DNA from: JAQGMV01 sp035626595
GTDB taxonomy: Bacteria; Pseudomonadota; Gammaproteobacteria; Burkholderiales; SG8-41
Reading direction: 5' to 3'
Length of the DNA: 64,000 nucleotides
Assembly: GCA_035626595.1 (NCBI GenBank)
Contig: DASPNJ010000062.1
Span: 1-64,000, forward strand
The notes beneath the pieces were generated by a model. It did no database searches. It had not been told where the DNA came from and worked only from the letters and a program-made list of their open reading frames with translations. This document shows positions 35,181 to 44,329 of this stretch, piece by piece. Within the stretch, counting starts at the first letter, position 1, and every line of letters begins with the position of its first letter. The translations under genes and the position numbers were made by a program.

Positions 35181-36344
35181 ATGTCGCTCAACGATCCGCA
35201 GTGGGGACGGCGGCCCGGCGGCAATCAGGGACCTCCGGATCTCGAAGAGCTCTGGCGTAATTTCAACCGGCGGCTGGAAAGCCTCTTTGGCCGACGCGGC
35301 GGCGGAGACGCGCCCACCGGAGGCGGTCCGGCACGCAGTCTCGGCGGGCTCGGGCTGCTCGCGGTGCTGGTGCTCGTCGTGTGGCTCGCAAGCGGTTTCT
35401 ATATCGTGCCGGAAGGTCAGCGCGGCGTCGTGTTGCGCTTCGGCAAGTTCATCGAGACTACGATGCCAGGCCCGCGCTGGCATCTGCCGTATCCCATAGA
35501 ATCCGCCGAAGTGGTCAATCTCGCGGGCGTGCGCACCGTCGAGATCGGCTATCGCAACAACGTGAAAAGCAAAGTGCTGAAGGAATCGCTCATGCTGACC
35601 GACGATGAGAACATCGTCGACGTGCAGTTCGCGGTCCAGTACATCCTGAAGAGCCCCAACGATTATCTTTTCAACAGCCGCGAGCCCGACGAGGCCGTGC
35701 TGCAGGCGGCCGAGACCGCGATCCGTGAGGTGGTGGGCAAGAGCAGCATGGATCACGTGCTGTACGAAGGCCGCGCCGACGTCGCGGCCCGCGCCCACAC
35801 GCTCATGCAGGAAATCCTCGATCGGTACGGAACCGGCATCAACGTGAGCAAGGTGACGATGCAGAACGCGCAGCCGCCGGAGCAGGTGCAGGCGGCGTTC
35901 GACGACGCGGTGCGCGCCGGCCAGGACCGCGAGCGGCAGAAAAACGAGGGGCAGGCGTACGCGAACGACGTGATTCCGAAAGCCCGCGGCGCGGCCGCAC
36001 GCCTCAACGAGGAGGCCGAAGGCTACCGGTCGCGTGTGGTGGAGCAGGCCGAAGGTGACGCGGCGCGCTTCCGCCAGATCGTCGCCGAGTACAGCAAGGC
36101 GCCGGCGGTCACGCGCGATCGGATGTACATCGAAGCGATGCAGCAGATCCTCACGAATACGAGCAAGGTGCTCGTGGACCAGAAGGGCGGCAACAATCTC
36201 CTGTACCTGCCACTCGACAAGCTGATGCAGATGACGGGTAGCCCCACGGCCGAAGCGCCCAAGCCGCCGGAGCCGCCGGCGGCGCAGGAATCGACGGCGC
36301 GCAGCCGTGAGGCATTCCGCAGCAGAGAGAGAGAGTCGCGCTGA
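35181..36344 (+). CDS. hflK: FtsH protease modulator subunit HflK
   Basis: 387 residues from ATG 35181, chosen because MSLNDPQWGRRPGG is the normal HflK beginning; an ATG at 35121 is also in frame. A glycine-rich cytoplasmic start is followed by one membrane span (LGLLAVLVLVVWLASGFYIV, about 57-76) and the SPFH domain (PEGQRGVVLRFGKF). With HflC it forms the cage around FtsH. Stop and downstream 11-codon frame form a TGATG junction. Confidence 0.95.
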   Translation: MSLNDPQWGRRPGGNQGPPDLEELWRNFNRRLESLFGRRGGGDAPTGGGPARSLGGLGLLAVLVLVVWLASGFYIVPEGQRGVVLRFGKFIETTMPGPRWHLPYPIESAEVVNLAGVRTVEIGYRNNVKSKVLKESLMLTDDENIVDVQFAVQYILKSPNDYLFNSREPDEAVLQAAETAIREVVGKSSMDHVLYEGRADVAARAHTLMQEILDRYGTGINVSKVTMQNAQPPEQVQAAFDDAVRAGQDRERQKNEGQAYANDVIPKARGAAARLNEEAEGYRSRVVEQAEGDAARFRQIVAEYSKAPAVTRDRMYIEAMQQILTNTSKVLVDQKGGNNLLYLPLDKLMQMTGSPTAEAPKPPEPPAAQESTARSREAFRSRERESR

Positions 36345-36382
36345 TGAACCGTTCGCGCCAAAAGCAGGAGTCGCGCTGATGA
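36333..36382 (+). repeat. 15-bp direct repeat at the hflK-hflC junction, making an 11-codon mini-ORF
   Basis: GAGTCGCGCTGATGA occurs at 36333-36347 and again at 36368-36382, a 35-bp offset. The first copy holds the hflK stop and an overlapping ATG; the second holds the stop of the short frame MNRSRQKQESR (36344-36379) and the overlapping hflC ATG. It looks like a duplication of the junction and yields two successive TGATG couplings. Confidence 0.8.
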
Positions 36383-37260
36383 GGCGCAACCTCGGCGCGA
36401 TCCTCGCCGTCGTCATCGCCGCGATCGTCATCGCGTCGATGTCGCTCTTCGTCGTCGACCAGCGCCAGAACGCGATCGTGTTCCGTCTAGGCGAGGTGGT
36501 GCGTGTGGTGACCGAGCCGGGTCTCTACGCCAAGATCCCGCTGCTCGACAACACGCGCTTCTTCGATACGCGCATTCTCACGATCGACTCGGCGGAGCCG
36601 GAACGGTTCCTCACCTCCGAGAAAAAGAACGTGCTCGTCGATCTGTTCGTGAAATGGCGCATCACCGATGTGCGCGCCTATTACGTGAGCGTGGGCGGTG
36701 ACGAGGCGCGCGCGAGGACGCGGCTCCTGCAGACGATCAACGGGAGCCTGCGCGCAGAATTCGGCAATCGCACCGTACACGAAGTGGTATCGGGCGAGCG
36801 TGACAAGATCATGGAGCTCATGCGCGAGATCGCGAACGAAGATGCGGTGAAGATCGGCGTGCGTGTGCTGGACGTCCGGATGAAGCGCGTCGACCTGCCA
36901 CAGGAAGTGAGCGAGTCGGTCTACCGGCGCATGGAAGCCGAAAGGAAGCGCGTGGCGAACGAGCTGCGTTCCACCGGCTCGGCCGAATCGGAAAAAATCC
37001 GCGCCGATGCCGACCGCCAGCGCGAGGTCATACTGGCCCAGGCCTACCGCGACGCGCAGCGCATCAAGGGCGAAGGCGACGCCAAGGCAACCGCCATATA
37101 CGCCCGAGCGTACGAGGCGAATCCCGAGTTCTACGCGTTCTACCGCAGCATCGAAGCCTACAAACAGAGCTTCAAGGGCAAGAACGACGTGCTCGTCCTC
37201 GAGCCCAACTCAGAGTTCTTCAAGTACCTCCGCTCCGGCGGCAAAGCGGCGGTCAAGTAG
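36379..37260 (+). CDS. hflC: FtsH protease modulator subunit HflC
   Basis: 293 residues. An N-terminal membrane anchor (LGAILAVVIAAIVIASMSLF) is followed by the SPFH domain (VVDQRQNAIVFRLGEVV) and the conserved EANPEFYAFYRSIEAYKQSF. The ATG overlaps the stop of an 11-codon frame (TGATG) created by a direct repeat of the hflK end. Partner of HflK at the inner membrane. Confidence 0.95.
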   Translation: MRRNLGAILAVVIAAIVIASMSLFVVDQRQNAIVFRLGEVVRVVTEPGLYAKIPLLDNTRFFDTRILTIDSAEPERFLTSEKKNVLVDLFVKWRITDVRAYYVSVGGDEARARTRLLQTINGSLRAEFGNRTVHEVVSGERDKIMELMREIANEDAVKIGVRVLDVRMKRVDLPQEVSESVYRRMEAERKRVANELRSTGSAESEKIRADADRQREVILAQAYRDAQRIKGEGDAKATAIYARAYEANPEFYAFYRSIEAYKQSFKGKNDVLVLEPNSEFFKYLRSGGKAAVK

Positions 37261-37301
37261 CGCGCACCGAGCACCTCGCGGCAAGCCGACGACCTCTCGC
37301 C

Positions 37302-37490
37302 ATGGGCAAGCTCCTGCTCACCGCGTTCGCGCTGATGCTGGTGATCGAAGGCGTGTTGCCGTTTCTCGTGCCGAGCCTGTGGCGCGAGACGTTTCGGCGG
37401 CTCACCGAAATGAGCGACGGGCAGATCCGGTTCATCGGCCTCACCTCGATGCTGACAGGACTGTTGCTGCTCTACATCGTACGGCCCTGA
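37302..37490 (+). CDS. DUF2065 (YjeT-like) small membrane protein
   Basis: 62 residues, two hydrophobic segments (LLLTAFALMLVIEGVLPFLV and LTSMLTGLLLLYIV) around SLWRETFRRLTEMSDGQIR. This is the DUF2065 pattern, regularly found downstream of hflC. Function unknown. Confidence 0.88.
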   Translation: MGKLLLTAFALMLVIEGVLPFLVPSLWRETFRRLTEMSDGQIRFIGLTSMLTGLLLLYIVRP

Positions 37491-37515
37491 TCCGGGTTGG
37501 CCCCCGGCCTATAAT
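37487..37515 (+). promoter_or_regulatory. Candidate promoter for hisZ-purA
   Basis: A perfect -10 box TATAAT lies at 37510-37515, 34 bp before the hisZ ATG. A weak -35 (CTGATC, 37487-37492) is 17 bp upstream of it. Confidence 0.5.
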
Positions 37516-37548
37516 TCACTGTTTGTGCTGCGATTCGCTACGCTTTAG

Positions 37549-38706
37549 ATGCGCGCCTGGCTCCTGCCCGAATACATCGAAGACATCCTGCCCGCCGAGG
37601 CGGCCAGGATCGAGCGCCTGCGCCGCGCGATCCTCGATCTTTTCGAGCTGCACGGTTACGAGCTCGTCATGCCGCCGCTGCTCGAGTACCTCGATTCGCT
37701 GCTGACCGGCACCGGCCACGACCTCGATCTGCAAACCTTCAAGCTGGTCGATCAGCTTTCGGGCCGCACGCTGGGATTGCGTGCCGACATCACGCCGCAG
37801 GTCGCACGCATCGACGCGCATCTGCTCAACCGCAGCGGAGTCACGCGCCTGTGCTACGCCGGCAGCGTGCTCCATACGCTGCCCAATGGCGTGAACCGCA
37901 CGCGTGAGCCGCTTCAGATCGGCGCCGAGCTCTACGGCCATGCCGGGATCGAAAGCGACGTGGAAATTCAGCGCCTCATGATGCGCGCGCTCGAGCTCGG
38001 CGGTCTCAACTCCGCTTACCTCGATATCGGCCACGTGGCGGTGTTCAGGAGTCTCGTTTCACGCGCGCGCGTCGAGTGCGAGCACGAGGCGGATCTGTTC
38101 AGGGCGATGCAGGCGAAGGACCTGCCGGCATTGCGCGAGCTCACCAAGGGACTGGCGCGCGCGACGCGCGAGGCCCTCACCGCGTTGCCGGAGCTCTACG
38201 GCGGCGCGGAGGTGCTTGCGCAAGCGCGGAGGAGGCTCCCTGCGCACGACGAAATCCGGCGCGCGCTCGCCGAGCTGCAGGCGCTGTCCGAAGCGCTCGC
38301 CGATGTCGCGCGCATCCGCTGTTTCGATCTCGCGGAGCTGCGCGGCTATCACTACCACAGCGGTGTCGTCTTCGCGGCGTACGCAGAAGGACAACCGTAC
38401 GCCATCGGGCGCGGCGGACGCTACGACGAAGTCGGCAGGGCGTTCGGGCGCGCGCGTCCCGCGACCGGCTTCAGCATCGATCTGCGTGAGCTTGCCGCGT
38501 CGAGCGGCGAGATGCCGGCGAGCGACTGCGTGAGCGCCCCGTACGCGCCGCAGGACGCGCAGCTTCAGCGGCGTATCGCGGCGTTGCGCGCGCGCGGCAC
38601 GGCGGTCGTGGTCGAGCTGCCACGCGCCCAAGATGCGCGCAGCGAGCGTGGGTGCGGGCGCCGGCTCGTGCGTCGTGCCGGTAAATGGCTCATCGAGAAG
38701 GTCTGA
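37549..38706 (+). CDS. hisZ: ATP phosphoribosyltransferase regulatory subunit HisZ
   Basis: 385 residues, a HisS-like catalytic fold without the anticodon-binding domain. It has LPEYIEDILPAEAARIERLR, LGLRADITPQVARIDAHLL and FAAYAEGQPYAIGRGGRYDE. HisZ pairs with short-form HisG to give the regulated first enzyme of histidine synthesis. Placement just before purA is typical of betaproteobacteria. Confidence 0.93.
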   Translation: MRAWLLPEYIEDILPAEAARIERLRRAILDLFELHGYELVMPPLLEYLDSLLTGTGHDLDLQTFKLVDQLSGRTLGLRADITPQVARIDAHLLNRSGVTRLCYAGSVLHTLPNGVNRTREPLQIGAELYGHAGIESDVEIQRLMMRALELGGLNSAYLDIGHVAVFRSLVSRARVECEHEADLFRAMQAKDLPALRELTKGLARATREALTALPELYGGAEVLAQARRRLPAHDEIRRALAELQALSEALADVARIRCFDLAELRGYHYHSGVVFAAYAEGQPYAIGRGGRYDEVGRAFGRARPATGFSIDLRELAASSGEMPASDCVSAPYAPQDAQLQRRIAALRARGTAVVVELPRAQDARSERGCGRRLVRRAGKWLIEKV

Positions 38707-38713
38707 AAATCCT

Positions 38714-40006
38714 ATGTCAAAAAACGTAGTCGTCATCGGCGCCCAGTGGGGTGACGAGGGCAAGGGCAAGATCGTCGACTGGCTCACCGACCGTGCGCAG
38801 GGGGTGGTGCGGTTCCAGGGCGGACACAATGCCGGACACACGCTGGTGATCGGCGGCCGCAAGACGGTGCTGCACCTGATTCCGTCCGGGATGCTGCGCG
38901 AGAAAGTGGCGTGTTACATCGGTAACGGCGTGGTGCTCTCGCCGCACGCGCTGCTGGAGGAAGTGGATACGCTCGAAGGCGCGGGAATCGAGGTATCTTC
39001 GCGGCTGCGCATCAGCGAAGCGTGCCCCCTCATCCTGCCGCACCACGTCGCCGTCGACCGCGCACGCGAAGCCGCCAAGGGCGAAGCGAAGATCGGGACC
39101 ACCGGCCGCGGCATCGGTCCGGCGTACGAGGACAAGGTCGCGCGCCGCGCGATCCGCCTGCAGGATCTGTTTCACCGCAAGCGCTTCGCATCGAAGCTCG
39201 GCGAAGTCCTCGATTATCACAATTTCATGCTGAAGCATTACTACAAGGCCGCGACGATCGACTTCCACGAAACGCTCGACGAAGCGCTCGCGCTCGCCGA
39301 CCGTATCAAGCCGATGGTCGCAGACGTGCCGCGGCTCCTGTACGAGGCGCAGCAGGCTGGCGACAATCTGCTGTTCGAGGGGGCGCAGGGCACCCTGCTC
39401 GACGTCGATCACGGCACCTACCCGTTCGTCACTTCCAGCAATTGCGTGGCGGGCGCGGCAGCGGCGGGCGCGGGCATCGGCCCCGGGGGCCTCCATTACG
39501 TGCTCGGTATCACGAAGGCCTACACGACGCGCGTAGGATCCGGGCCGTTTCCGACGGAGCTCGAAGACGAAGTGGGCAAGCATCTTGCGAGCCGTGGCAA
39601 CGAGTTCGGCGCCACGACCGGACGCCAACGGCGCTGCGGCTGGTTCGATGCGGCGGCGCTGCGACGCTCGATTCAGATCAACGGGATATCGGGGTTGTGC
39701 GTGACCAAACTCGACGTGCTGGACGGCATGGAAGAGGTACGGCTCGGCGTCGGCTACCGCTGTCAAGGAACGCAGAGCGATATTCTGCCGTTCGGCGCCG
39801 AGATGCTGGCCGAATGCGAGCCGGTGTACGAATCGCAGCCGGGATGGAGCGAAAGCACCGTCGGAATCACCCGGTTCGACGAGCTGCCCCGGGCTGCGCA
39901 GGATTACCTCAGGCGCATCGAGGCGATCTGCGGCGTTTCGCTGGACTTGATCTCGACGGGTCCGGACCGCGATCAGACGATCGTGCGGCGACACCCGTTC
40001 GAGTAG
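38714..40006 (+). CDS. purA: Adenylosuccinate synthetase
   Basis: 430 residues. It starts MSKNVVVIGAQWGDEGKGKI (P-loop-like GDEGKGK), with RFQGGHNAGHT, GTTGRGIGPAYEDK and TTGRQRRCGWFD. It converts IMP plus aspartate to adenylosuccinate. Only 5 bp separate its stop from the 3' end of the convergent tRNA-Leu gene. Confidence 0.97.
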   Translation: MSKNVVVIGAQWGDEGKGKIVDWLTDRAQGVVRFQGGHNAGHTLVIGGRKTVLHLIPSGMLREKVACYIGNGVVLSPHALLEEVDTLEGAGIEVSSRLRISEACPLILPHHVAVDRAREAAKGEAKIGTTGRGIGPAYEDKVARRAIRLQDLFHRKRFASKLGEVLDYHNFMLKHYYKAATIDFHETLDEALALADRIKPMVADVPRLLYEAQQAGDNLLFEGAQGTLLDVDHGTYPFVTSSNCVAGAAAAGAGIGPGGLHYVLGITKAYTTRVGSGPFPTELEDEVGKHLASRGNEFGATTGRQRRCGWFDAAALRRSIQINGISGLCVTKLDVLDGMEEVRLGVGYRCQGTQSDILPFGAEMLAECEPVYESQPGWSESTVGITRFDELPRAAQDYLRRIEAICGVSLDLISTGPDRDQTIVRRHPFE

Positions 40007-40011
40007 ATGTC

Positions 40012-40098
<87 letters not shown>

Positions 40099-40137
40099 GC
40101 GGCCCACGATTTTAGCCGAAGGACACGAGGCAGACAA

Positions 40138-42363
40138 ATGAAGCGGCAGGAAAAAGCTGTCCCCGGACGGCGCGTTCGCCGTTCGCCGACGAAGACGGGC
40201 CGCCGCGCGCGCGACCCGTACTACGAGCGCGAGCGCAAACGCTACGAAGAGCCGCTGCCCAGCCGTGAGCTGATCCTCGAGGTGCTGCACGAGCAGGGCG
40301 TGCCGGTGCCGGAGGACGACCTGGCGGCGCTCGTCGAAGTGAAGAGCGGCGAGCGCAGCGCATTTCAGCGGCGTCTCGGCGCGATGGAGCGCGACGGCGA
40401 GGTCATGCGCAACCGCGCCGGCGCCATCTGCGTCACGGCGAAGCTCGACCTCGTGCGCGGTCGGGTGCAGGGCCACCACGACGGCTACGGCTTTCTCGTG
40501 CGTGACGACGAGGGCCCGGACCTCTTTCTCGGCGCCGGCGAGATGCAGAAGGTGCTGCACGGCGACCGTGCGATGGCGCGCATCTCGGGCTACGACCGCC
40601 GCGGCCGGCCGGAGGGCAAGATCGTCGAAGTGCTAGAGCGCGCCCAGCGGCGCATCGTCGGACGCCTGCGGAGCGAGCACGGGATGCTCTTCGTTGTGCC
40701 CGAGGACAAGCGGATCAATCGAGACTTCGCGATTCCGCGCGACGAGACTTCGGGGGCTGCGCCCGGCCAGGTCGTCACGGTCGAGGTGATCGTTCAGCCG
40801 GCGAAGCACGTGCAGCCGGTTGCGCGCGTGGTCGAAGTGCTTGGCAATTACGCCGATCCCGGCATGGAAATCGAGATCGCGCTGCGCAAGCACGATCTGC
40901 CGCACGTTTTCTCGCGCGCGGTCGAGCGTCAGTGCGAGGTGTTCCCGCCCGGCGTGACCGATGCCGATCGTGAGGGCCGCGTCGACCTGCGCGAGCTGCC
41001 GCTCGTCACGATCGATGGCGAAACCGCCAAGGACTTCGACGATGCCGTGTACTGTGAGCCGCTCCAGGCAAAACGCGGAAAAGCGAAGGGCGGCTTCAGG
41101 CTGATCGTCGCGATTGCGGACGTGAGCCACTACGTGATGCACGATGATGCCCTCGACCGGGAAGCGCGCGCGCGGGGCAACTCGGTGTACTTCCCGCGGC
41201 GGGTGATTCCCATGCTGCCGGAGCGCCTGTCGAACGACCTCTGCTCGCTCGTGCCGGACGTCGAGCGCTTGTGCGTGGCGTGCGACATGGAAATCACGGC
41301 GGACGGCGACATCGCCGGTTACAAATTTTTCCCGGCGGTCATGCTCTCGCACGCGCGGCTCACGTATACGGCCGTCGCGCAGATGATCGACGATCCCCGG
41401 GGTGAAATCGCTGCGCGCTACCGTGATCTCACGCCGCACATCCAGAACCTGTACCGTGTCTTCAATCTGCTGGTGCACTCGCGGCAACTGCGTGGCGCGA
41501 TCGACTTCGAGACGGTGGAAACGCAGATCGTCTTCGACGATCATGGCAAGATCGAGCGCATCGTGCCGGTGCGCCGCAACGACGCGCACCGCGTGATCGA
41601 GGAGTGCATGCTCGCGGCGAACGTCTGCGCGTCCGACTTCCTGCGCAAGTGCAAGCAGCCGATGTTGTACCGGATACACGAGGGTCCGACCCCGGAGAAG
41701 CTGGCGGCCCTGCGCGAGTTCCTCAAGGGTTTCGGCCTCTCGCTCTCGGGCGGCGATACGCCGCATGCGAAGGATTACGCGAAGCTGCTCGCGCGCGTGC
41801 AGCAAAGACCGGACGCACAGCTCCTGCAGACGGTGATGCTGCGTTCGCTGCAGCAGGCGGTGTACAGCCCCGACAACGTCGGCCACTTCGGGCTCGCGTA
41901 CGAGTCGTACACGCATTTCACTTCGCCGATCCGGCGCTATCCGGACCTGCTCGTGCATCGCGCGATCAAGGCAGCGCTCAAACGAAAGCGCTACAACCCG
42001 GGTGACTGGCACGCGCTCGGGCTGCATTGCTCGACGACGGAGCGCCGTGCGGACGAGGCGACGCGCGACGTCACGAACTGGCTGAAGTCGTACTACATGC
42101 GCGATCGCGTGGGTGAGACGTTCAGCGGCACGATCAGCGCCGTCACCGCGTTCGGCGCGTTCGTCGCGCTCGATGATCTCTACGTCGAGGGCCTCGTGCA
42201 CATCTCGGAGCTCGGCAGCGATTACTACCGCTTCGACGCGATCAAGCATCAGTTGATGGGCGAGCGCACCAGGAAACGCTACCGGCTGGGCGACCGCGTG
42301 CGGGTGAAGCTCGTACGGGTGGACCTCGACACCACCCGCATCGATTTCGTGCTGGCGCAGTAG
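40138..42363 (+). CDS. rnr: Ribonuclease R
   Basis: 741 residues. A basic N-terminus and winged-helix segment precede two cold-shock-like domains, then the RNB catalytic domain with TIDGETAKDFDDAVYCE supplying the metal-binding Asp residues, and a C-terminal S1 domain (GETFSGTISAVTAFGAFVAL). It degrades structured RNA 3' to 5'. It is followed 8 bp later by rlmB, the usual pair. Confidence 0.96.
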   Translation: MKRQEKAVPGRRVRRSPTKTGRRARDPYYERERKRYEEPLPSRELILEVLHEQGVPVPEDDLAALVEVKSGERSAFQRRLGAMERDGEVMRNRAGAICVTAKLDLVRGRVQGHHDGYGFLVRDDEGPDLFLGAGEMQKVLHGDRAMARISGYDRRGRPEGKIVEVLERAQRRIVGRLRSEHGMLFVVPEDKRINRDFAIPRDETSGAAPGQVVTVEVIVQPAKHVQPVARVVEVLGNYADPGMEIEIALRKHDLPHVFSRAVERQCEVFPPGVTDADREGRVDLRELPLVTIDGETAKDFDDAVYCEPLQAKRGKAKGGFRLIVAIADVSHYVMHDDALDREARARGNSVYFPRRVIPMLPERLSNDLCSLVPDVERLCVACDMEITADGDIAGYKFFPAVMLSHARLTYTAVAQMIDDPRGEIAARYRDLTPHIQNLYRVFNLLVHSRQLRGAIDFETVETQIVFDDHGKIERIVPVRRNDAHRVIEECMLAANVCASDFLRKCKQPMLYRIHEGPTPEKLAALREFLKGFGLSLSGGDTPHAKDYAKLLARVQQRPDAQLLQTVMLRSLQQAVYSPDNVGHFGLAYESYTHFTSPIRRYPDLLVHRAIKAALKRKRYNPGDWHALGLHCSTTERRADEATRDVTNWLKSYYMRDRVGETFSGTISAVTAFGAFVALDDLYVEGLVHISELGSDYYRFDAIKHQLMGERTRKRYRLGDRVRVKLVRVDLDTTRIDFVLAQ

Positions 42364-42371
42364 CGCTTCGA

Positions 42372-43112
42372 ATGGCGGAGTCGCGCATCATTTATGGCTT
42401 CCATGCCGTGACGAGCCGGTTGCGGCAGAGCCCTGCCAGCGTGAAAGAGCTCTATCTCGATGCGGGGCGTGAGGACCGACGGGTGCTCGAGCTCGTGAAG
42501 ACCGCCGAAAGCCGCGGCGCGCGCGTCATGCGCGTGGATGACAAGCGCCTGGACGGCATGACCCACCATGCTCGCCATCAGGGCGTTGCCGCCCGCGTCG
42601 AGATCGCGCAGCTCCCGCAGCACATCGACGACGTGCTGGAAGCTCTGAACGAGCCTGCGCTGCTCCTGATCCTGGACGGTGTGACCGATCCGCACAATCT
42701 CGGCGCGTGCCTGCGCGTCGCGGATGCGATGGGGGTGCATGCCGTGATCGCGCCCAAGGACCGGGCGGTCGGGATTACCGCCGCCGTTTCGAAAGTCGCG
42801 AGCGGCGCGGCTGAAACCGTGCCGTACATCGCGGTCACGAATCTGGCGCGGGCGATGCGGGAGCTGAAGGCGCAGGGCGTCTGGACCATCGGTGCCGACG
42901 AACGCGCCGAGCAGGATCTTCATGGCGCGAAGCTGACCGGCCCGCTGGCGTGGGTGCTGGGTGCCGAGGGCGAGGGGATGCGGCGGCTGACGCGCGAAAA
43001 TTGCGATGAGCTCGTGCGTATCCCGATGCTCGGCACGGTCGAGAGTCTCAACGTCTCGGTCTCGGCGGGGATCTGCCTGGCCGAGACGAGGCGCCAGCGC
43101 CGAAGCCCGTAA
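42372..43112 (+). CDS. rlmB: 23S rRNA (guanosine-2'-O-)-methyltransferase RlmB
   Basis: 246 residues of the SPOUT/TrmH family. It begins RIIYGFHAVTSRLRQSP; the knotted SAM-binding core shows LILDGVTDPHNLGACLRVAD, VLGAEGEGMRRL and VESLNVSVSAGICLAE. It methylates G2251 of 23S rRNA. Confidence 0.95.
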   Translation: MAESRIIYGFHAVTSRLRQSPASVKELYLDAGREDRRVLELVKTAESRGARVMRVDDKRLDGMTHHARHQGVAARVEIAQLPQHIDDVLEALNEPALLLILDGVTDPHNLGACLRVADAMGVHAVIAPKDRAVGITAAVSKVASGAAETVPYIAVTNLARAMRELKAQGVWTIGADERAEQDLHGAKLTGPLAWVLGAEGEGMRRLTRENCDELVRIPMLGTVESLNVSVSAGICLAETRRQRRSP

Positions 43113-43116
43113 GGCT

Positions 43117-43145
43117 TTGTTTCTTATCGAAAGCTCGCGTATAAT
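43117..43145 (+). promoter_or_regulatory. Sigma-70-type promoter of the rpsF operon
   Basis: TTGTTT (43117-43122), a 17-bp spacer, and a perfect TATAAT (43140-43145) lie just after rlmB. The implied start near 43152 leaves a leader of about 115 nt before rpsF. Confidence 0.85.
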
Positions 43146-43163
43146 CCGCGCCTTCGACCTGAG

Positions 43164-43243
43164 CCGCCCCGGCGGTTTTGGCCGCTTTCGAGCCGCGATG
43201 CGGTTTTTCGTCCTTGCCTCACCGTCTTCGCATAGCGGGAGGC
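43164..43243 (+). promoter_or_regulatory. rpsF leader with small hairpins and possible S6:S18 binding element
   Basis: Two short elements CCGC-loop-GCGG followed by T-runs occur at 43164-43179 and 43193-43208. Next, a GCCTC/GAGGC stem (43216-43220 with 43239-43243) encloses ACCG after its 5' strand. A CCG in an internal loop near the rpsF start is how I recall the S6:S18 autoregulatory RNA motif. The fit is by eye, not by covariance model. Confidence 0.4.
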
Positions 43244-43267
43244 CTATCCCATAAGGAGCTTTATCAA

Positions 43268-43708
43268 ATGCGACATTACGAAGTCGTTTTCATCGTCCAT
43301 CCGGACCAGAGCGAGCAGGTCCCCGCGATGGTCGACCGCTACCGCCAGATGGTGACCGGGCGCGGCGGCCGCATCCATCGACTCGAAGACTGGGGCCGCA
43401 GGCAGCTCGCGTATCCGATCGAGAAGATCCACAAGGCGCACTACGTGCTCATGAACATCGAGTGCGACAACGAAACGCTGAACGAGCTCGAGCACGCGTT
43501 CAAATTCAACGACGCGGTGCTGAGGCATCTCACGGTGCACATGGATGAAGCGGTCACGACGCCGTCCCCGATGATGAAGGAAGAGAAGTCGCGGTCGATC
43601 TCGACGACCGAGGACGCAGCCAAGGCTCAAGCCGGCGCTGCGGCTGCGGCGCAAGCTGGCGCTGCGGCTCCGGCACCCGGCGGCGCGACGCAGGCGACGC
43701 CGGCCTGA
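43268..43708 (+). CDS. rpsF: 30S ribosomal protein S6
   Basis: 146 residues. The S6 core is MRHYEVVFIVHPDQSEQVP onward, with RLEDWGRRQLAYPIEKIHKA. After residue 100 comes an Ala/Gly/Pro-rich tail of roughly 40 residues, longer than the classical protein. AAGGAGC precedes ATG 43268. First gene of rpsF-priB-rpsR-rplI. Confidence 0.97.
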   Translation: MRHYEVVFIVHPDQSEQVPAMVDRYRQMVTGRGGRIHRLEDWGRRQLAYPIEKIHKAHYVLMNIECDNETLNELEHAFKFNDAVLRHLTVHMDEAVTTPSPMMKEEKSRSISTTEDAAKAQAGAAAAAQAGAAAPAPGGATQATPA

Positions 43709-43710
43709 CG

Positions 43711-44034
43711 GTGAGCGGTAACGCGGTCACGCTCACAGGCGAGATCGTAGGGACCGAGCCGCTGCGCCATACGCCTGCCGGCATTCCGATCATCCAGTTC
43801 ACGCTTGCGCATCGATCGCAACAGATCGAAGCGGGGTTCAGACGGCAGGTGGAATGCGAGGTGAGATGCGTCGCCCTGGGAGATCCGGCAACCGAGCTCT
43901 CGCGTGCGCAGGCGCCGGCGAAGGCGAGCGTGACCGGATTTCTCAGCCGAAAGCACCGCATGAGCGCGCAACTCGTGTTGCACGCGACGAAAATCGACTT
44001 ACTGAAGGAAAACGAACATGGCAATGATGAGTAG
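43711..44034 (+). CDS. priB: Primosomal replication protein PriB
   Basis: 107 residues with a GTG start 2 bp after rpsF. A single-strand-binding-type OB fold: NAVTLTGEIVGTEPLRHTPA, then IPIIQFTLAHRSQQ, ending near VLHATKIDLL. It takes part in PriA-dependent replication restart. Its 3' end overlaps rpsR by 17 nt. Confidence 0.93.
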   Translation: MSGNAVTLTGEIVGTEPLRHTPAGIPIIQFTLAHRSQQIEAGFRRQVECEVRCVALGDPATELSRAQAPAKASVTGFLSRKHRMSAQLVLHATKIDLLKENEHGNDE

Positions 44035-44320
44035 GGCCGCCCGCGCCAGGGCGAAAGCGAAAGCGAAACTCAAGGGCAAGGGCCGCGACAAGCGCGGCGG
44101 CGCGCTGTTCCGCCGGCGCAAGTTCTGCCGCTTTACCGCCGAGGGCGTGAAGCAGGTCGATTACAAGGACATCGGCGTGCTGAAGGACTTCATCAACGAG
44201 AACGGCAAGATCATCCCGGCGCGCATCACCGGGACCAAGGCGCGCTACCAGCGCCAGCTTTCCGTTGCGATCAAGCGCGCACGCTATCTCGCGCTGCTGC
44301 CGTACACCGACGTCCATTAG
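44018..44320 (+). CDS. rpsR: 30S ribosomal protein S18
   Basis: 100 residues. The N-terminus is very basic (ARARAKAKAKLKGKGRDKRG), followed by the S18 core FRRRKFCRFTAEGVKQVDYK and ITGTKARYQRQLSVAIKRAR. The start lies inside priB, preceded by AAGGAAAA. S18 pairs with S6 on the platform of the 30S subunit. Confidence 0.96.
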   Translation: MAMMSRAARARAKAKAKLKGKGRDKRGGALFRRRKFCRFTAEGVKQVDYKDIGVLKDFINENGKIIPARITGTKARYQRQLSVAIKRARYLALLPYTDVH

Positions 44321-44329
44321 GAGATCTCG

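Noticed and set aside
36344..36379. Annotating the 11-codon frame between hflK and hflC as a gene.
   Set aside because: It is explained by a 15-bp direct repeat and is too short to support as a protein; kept as a repeat and a finding.
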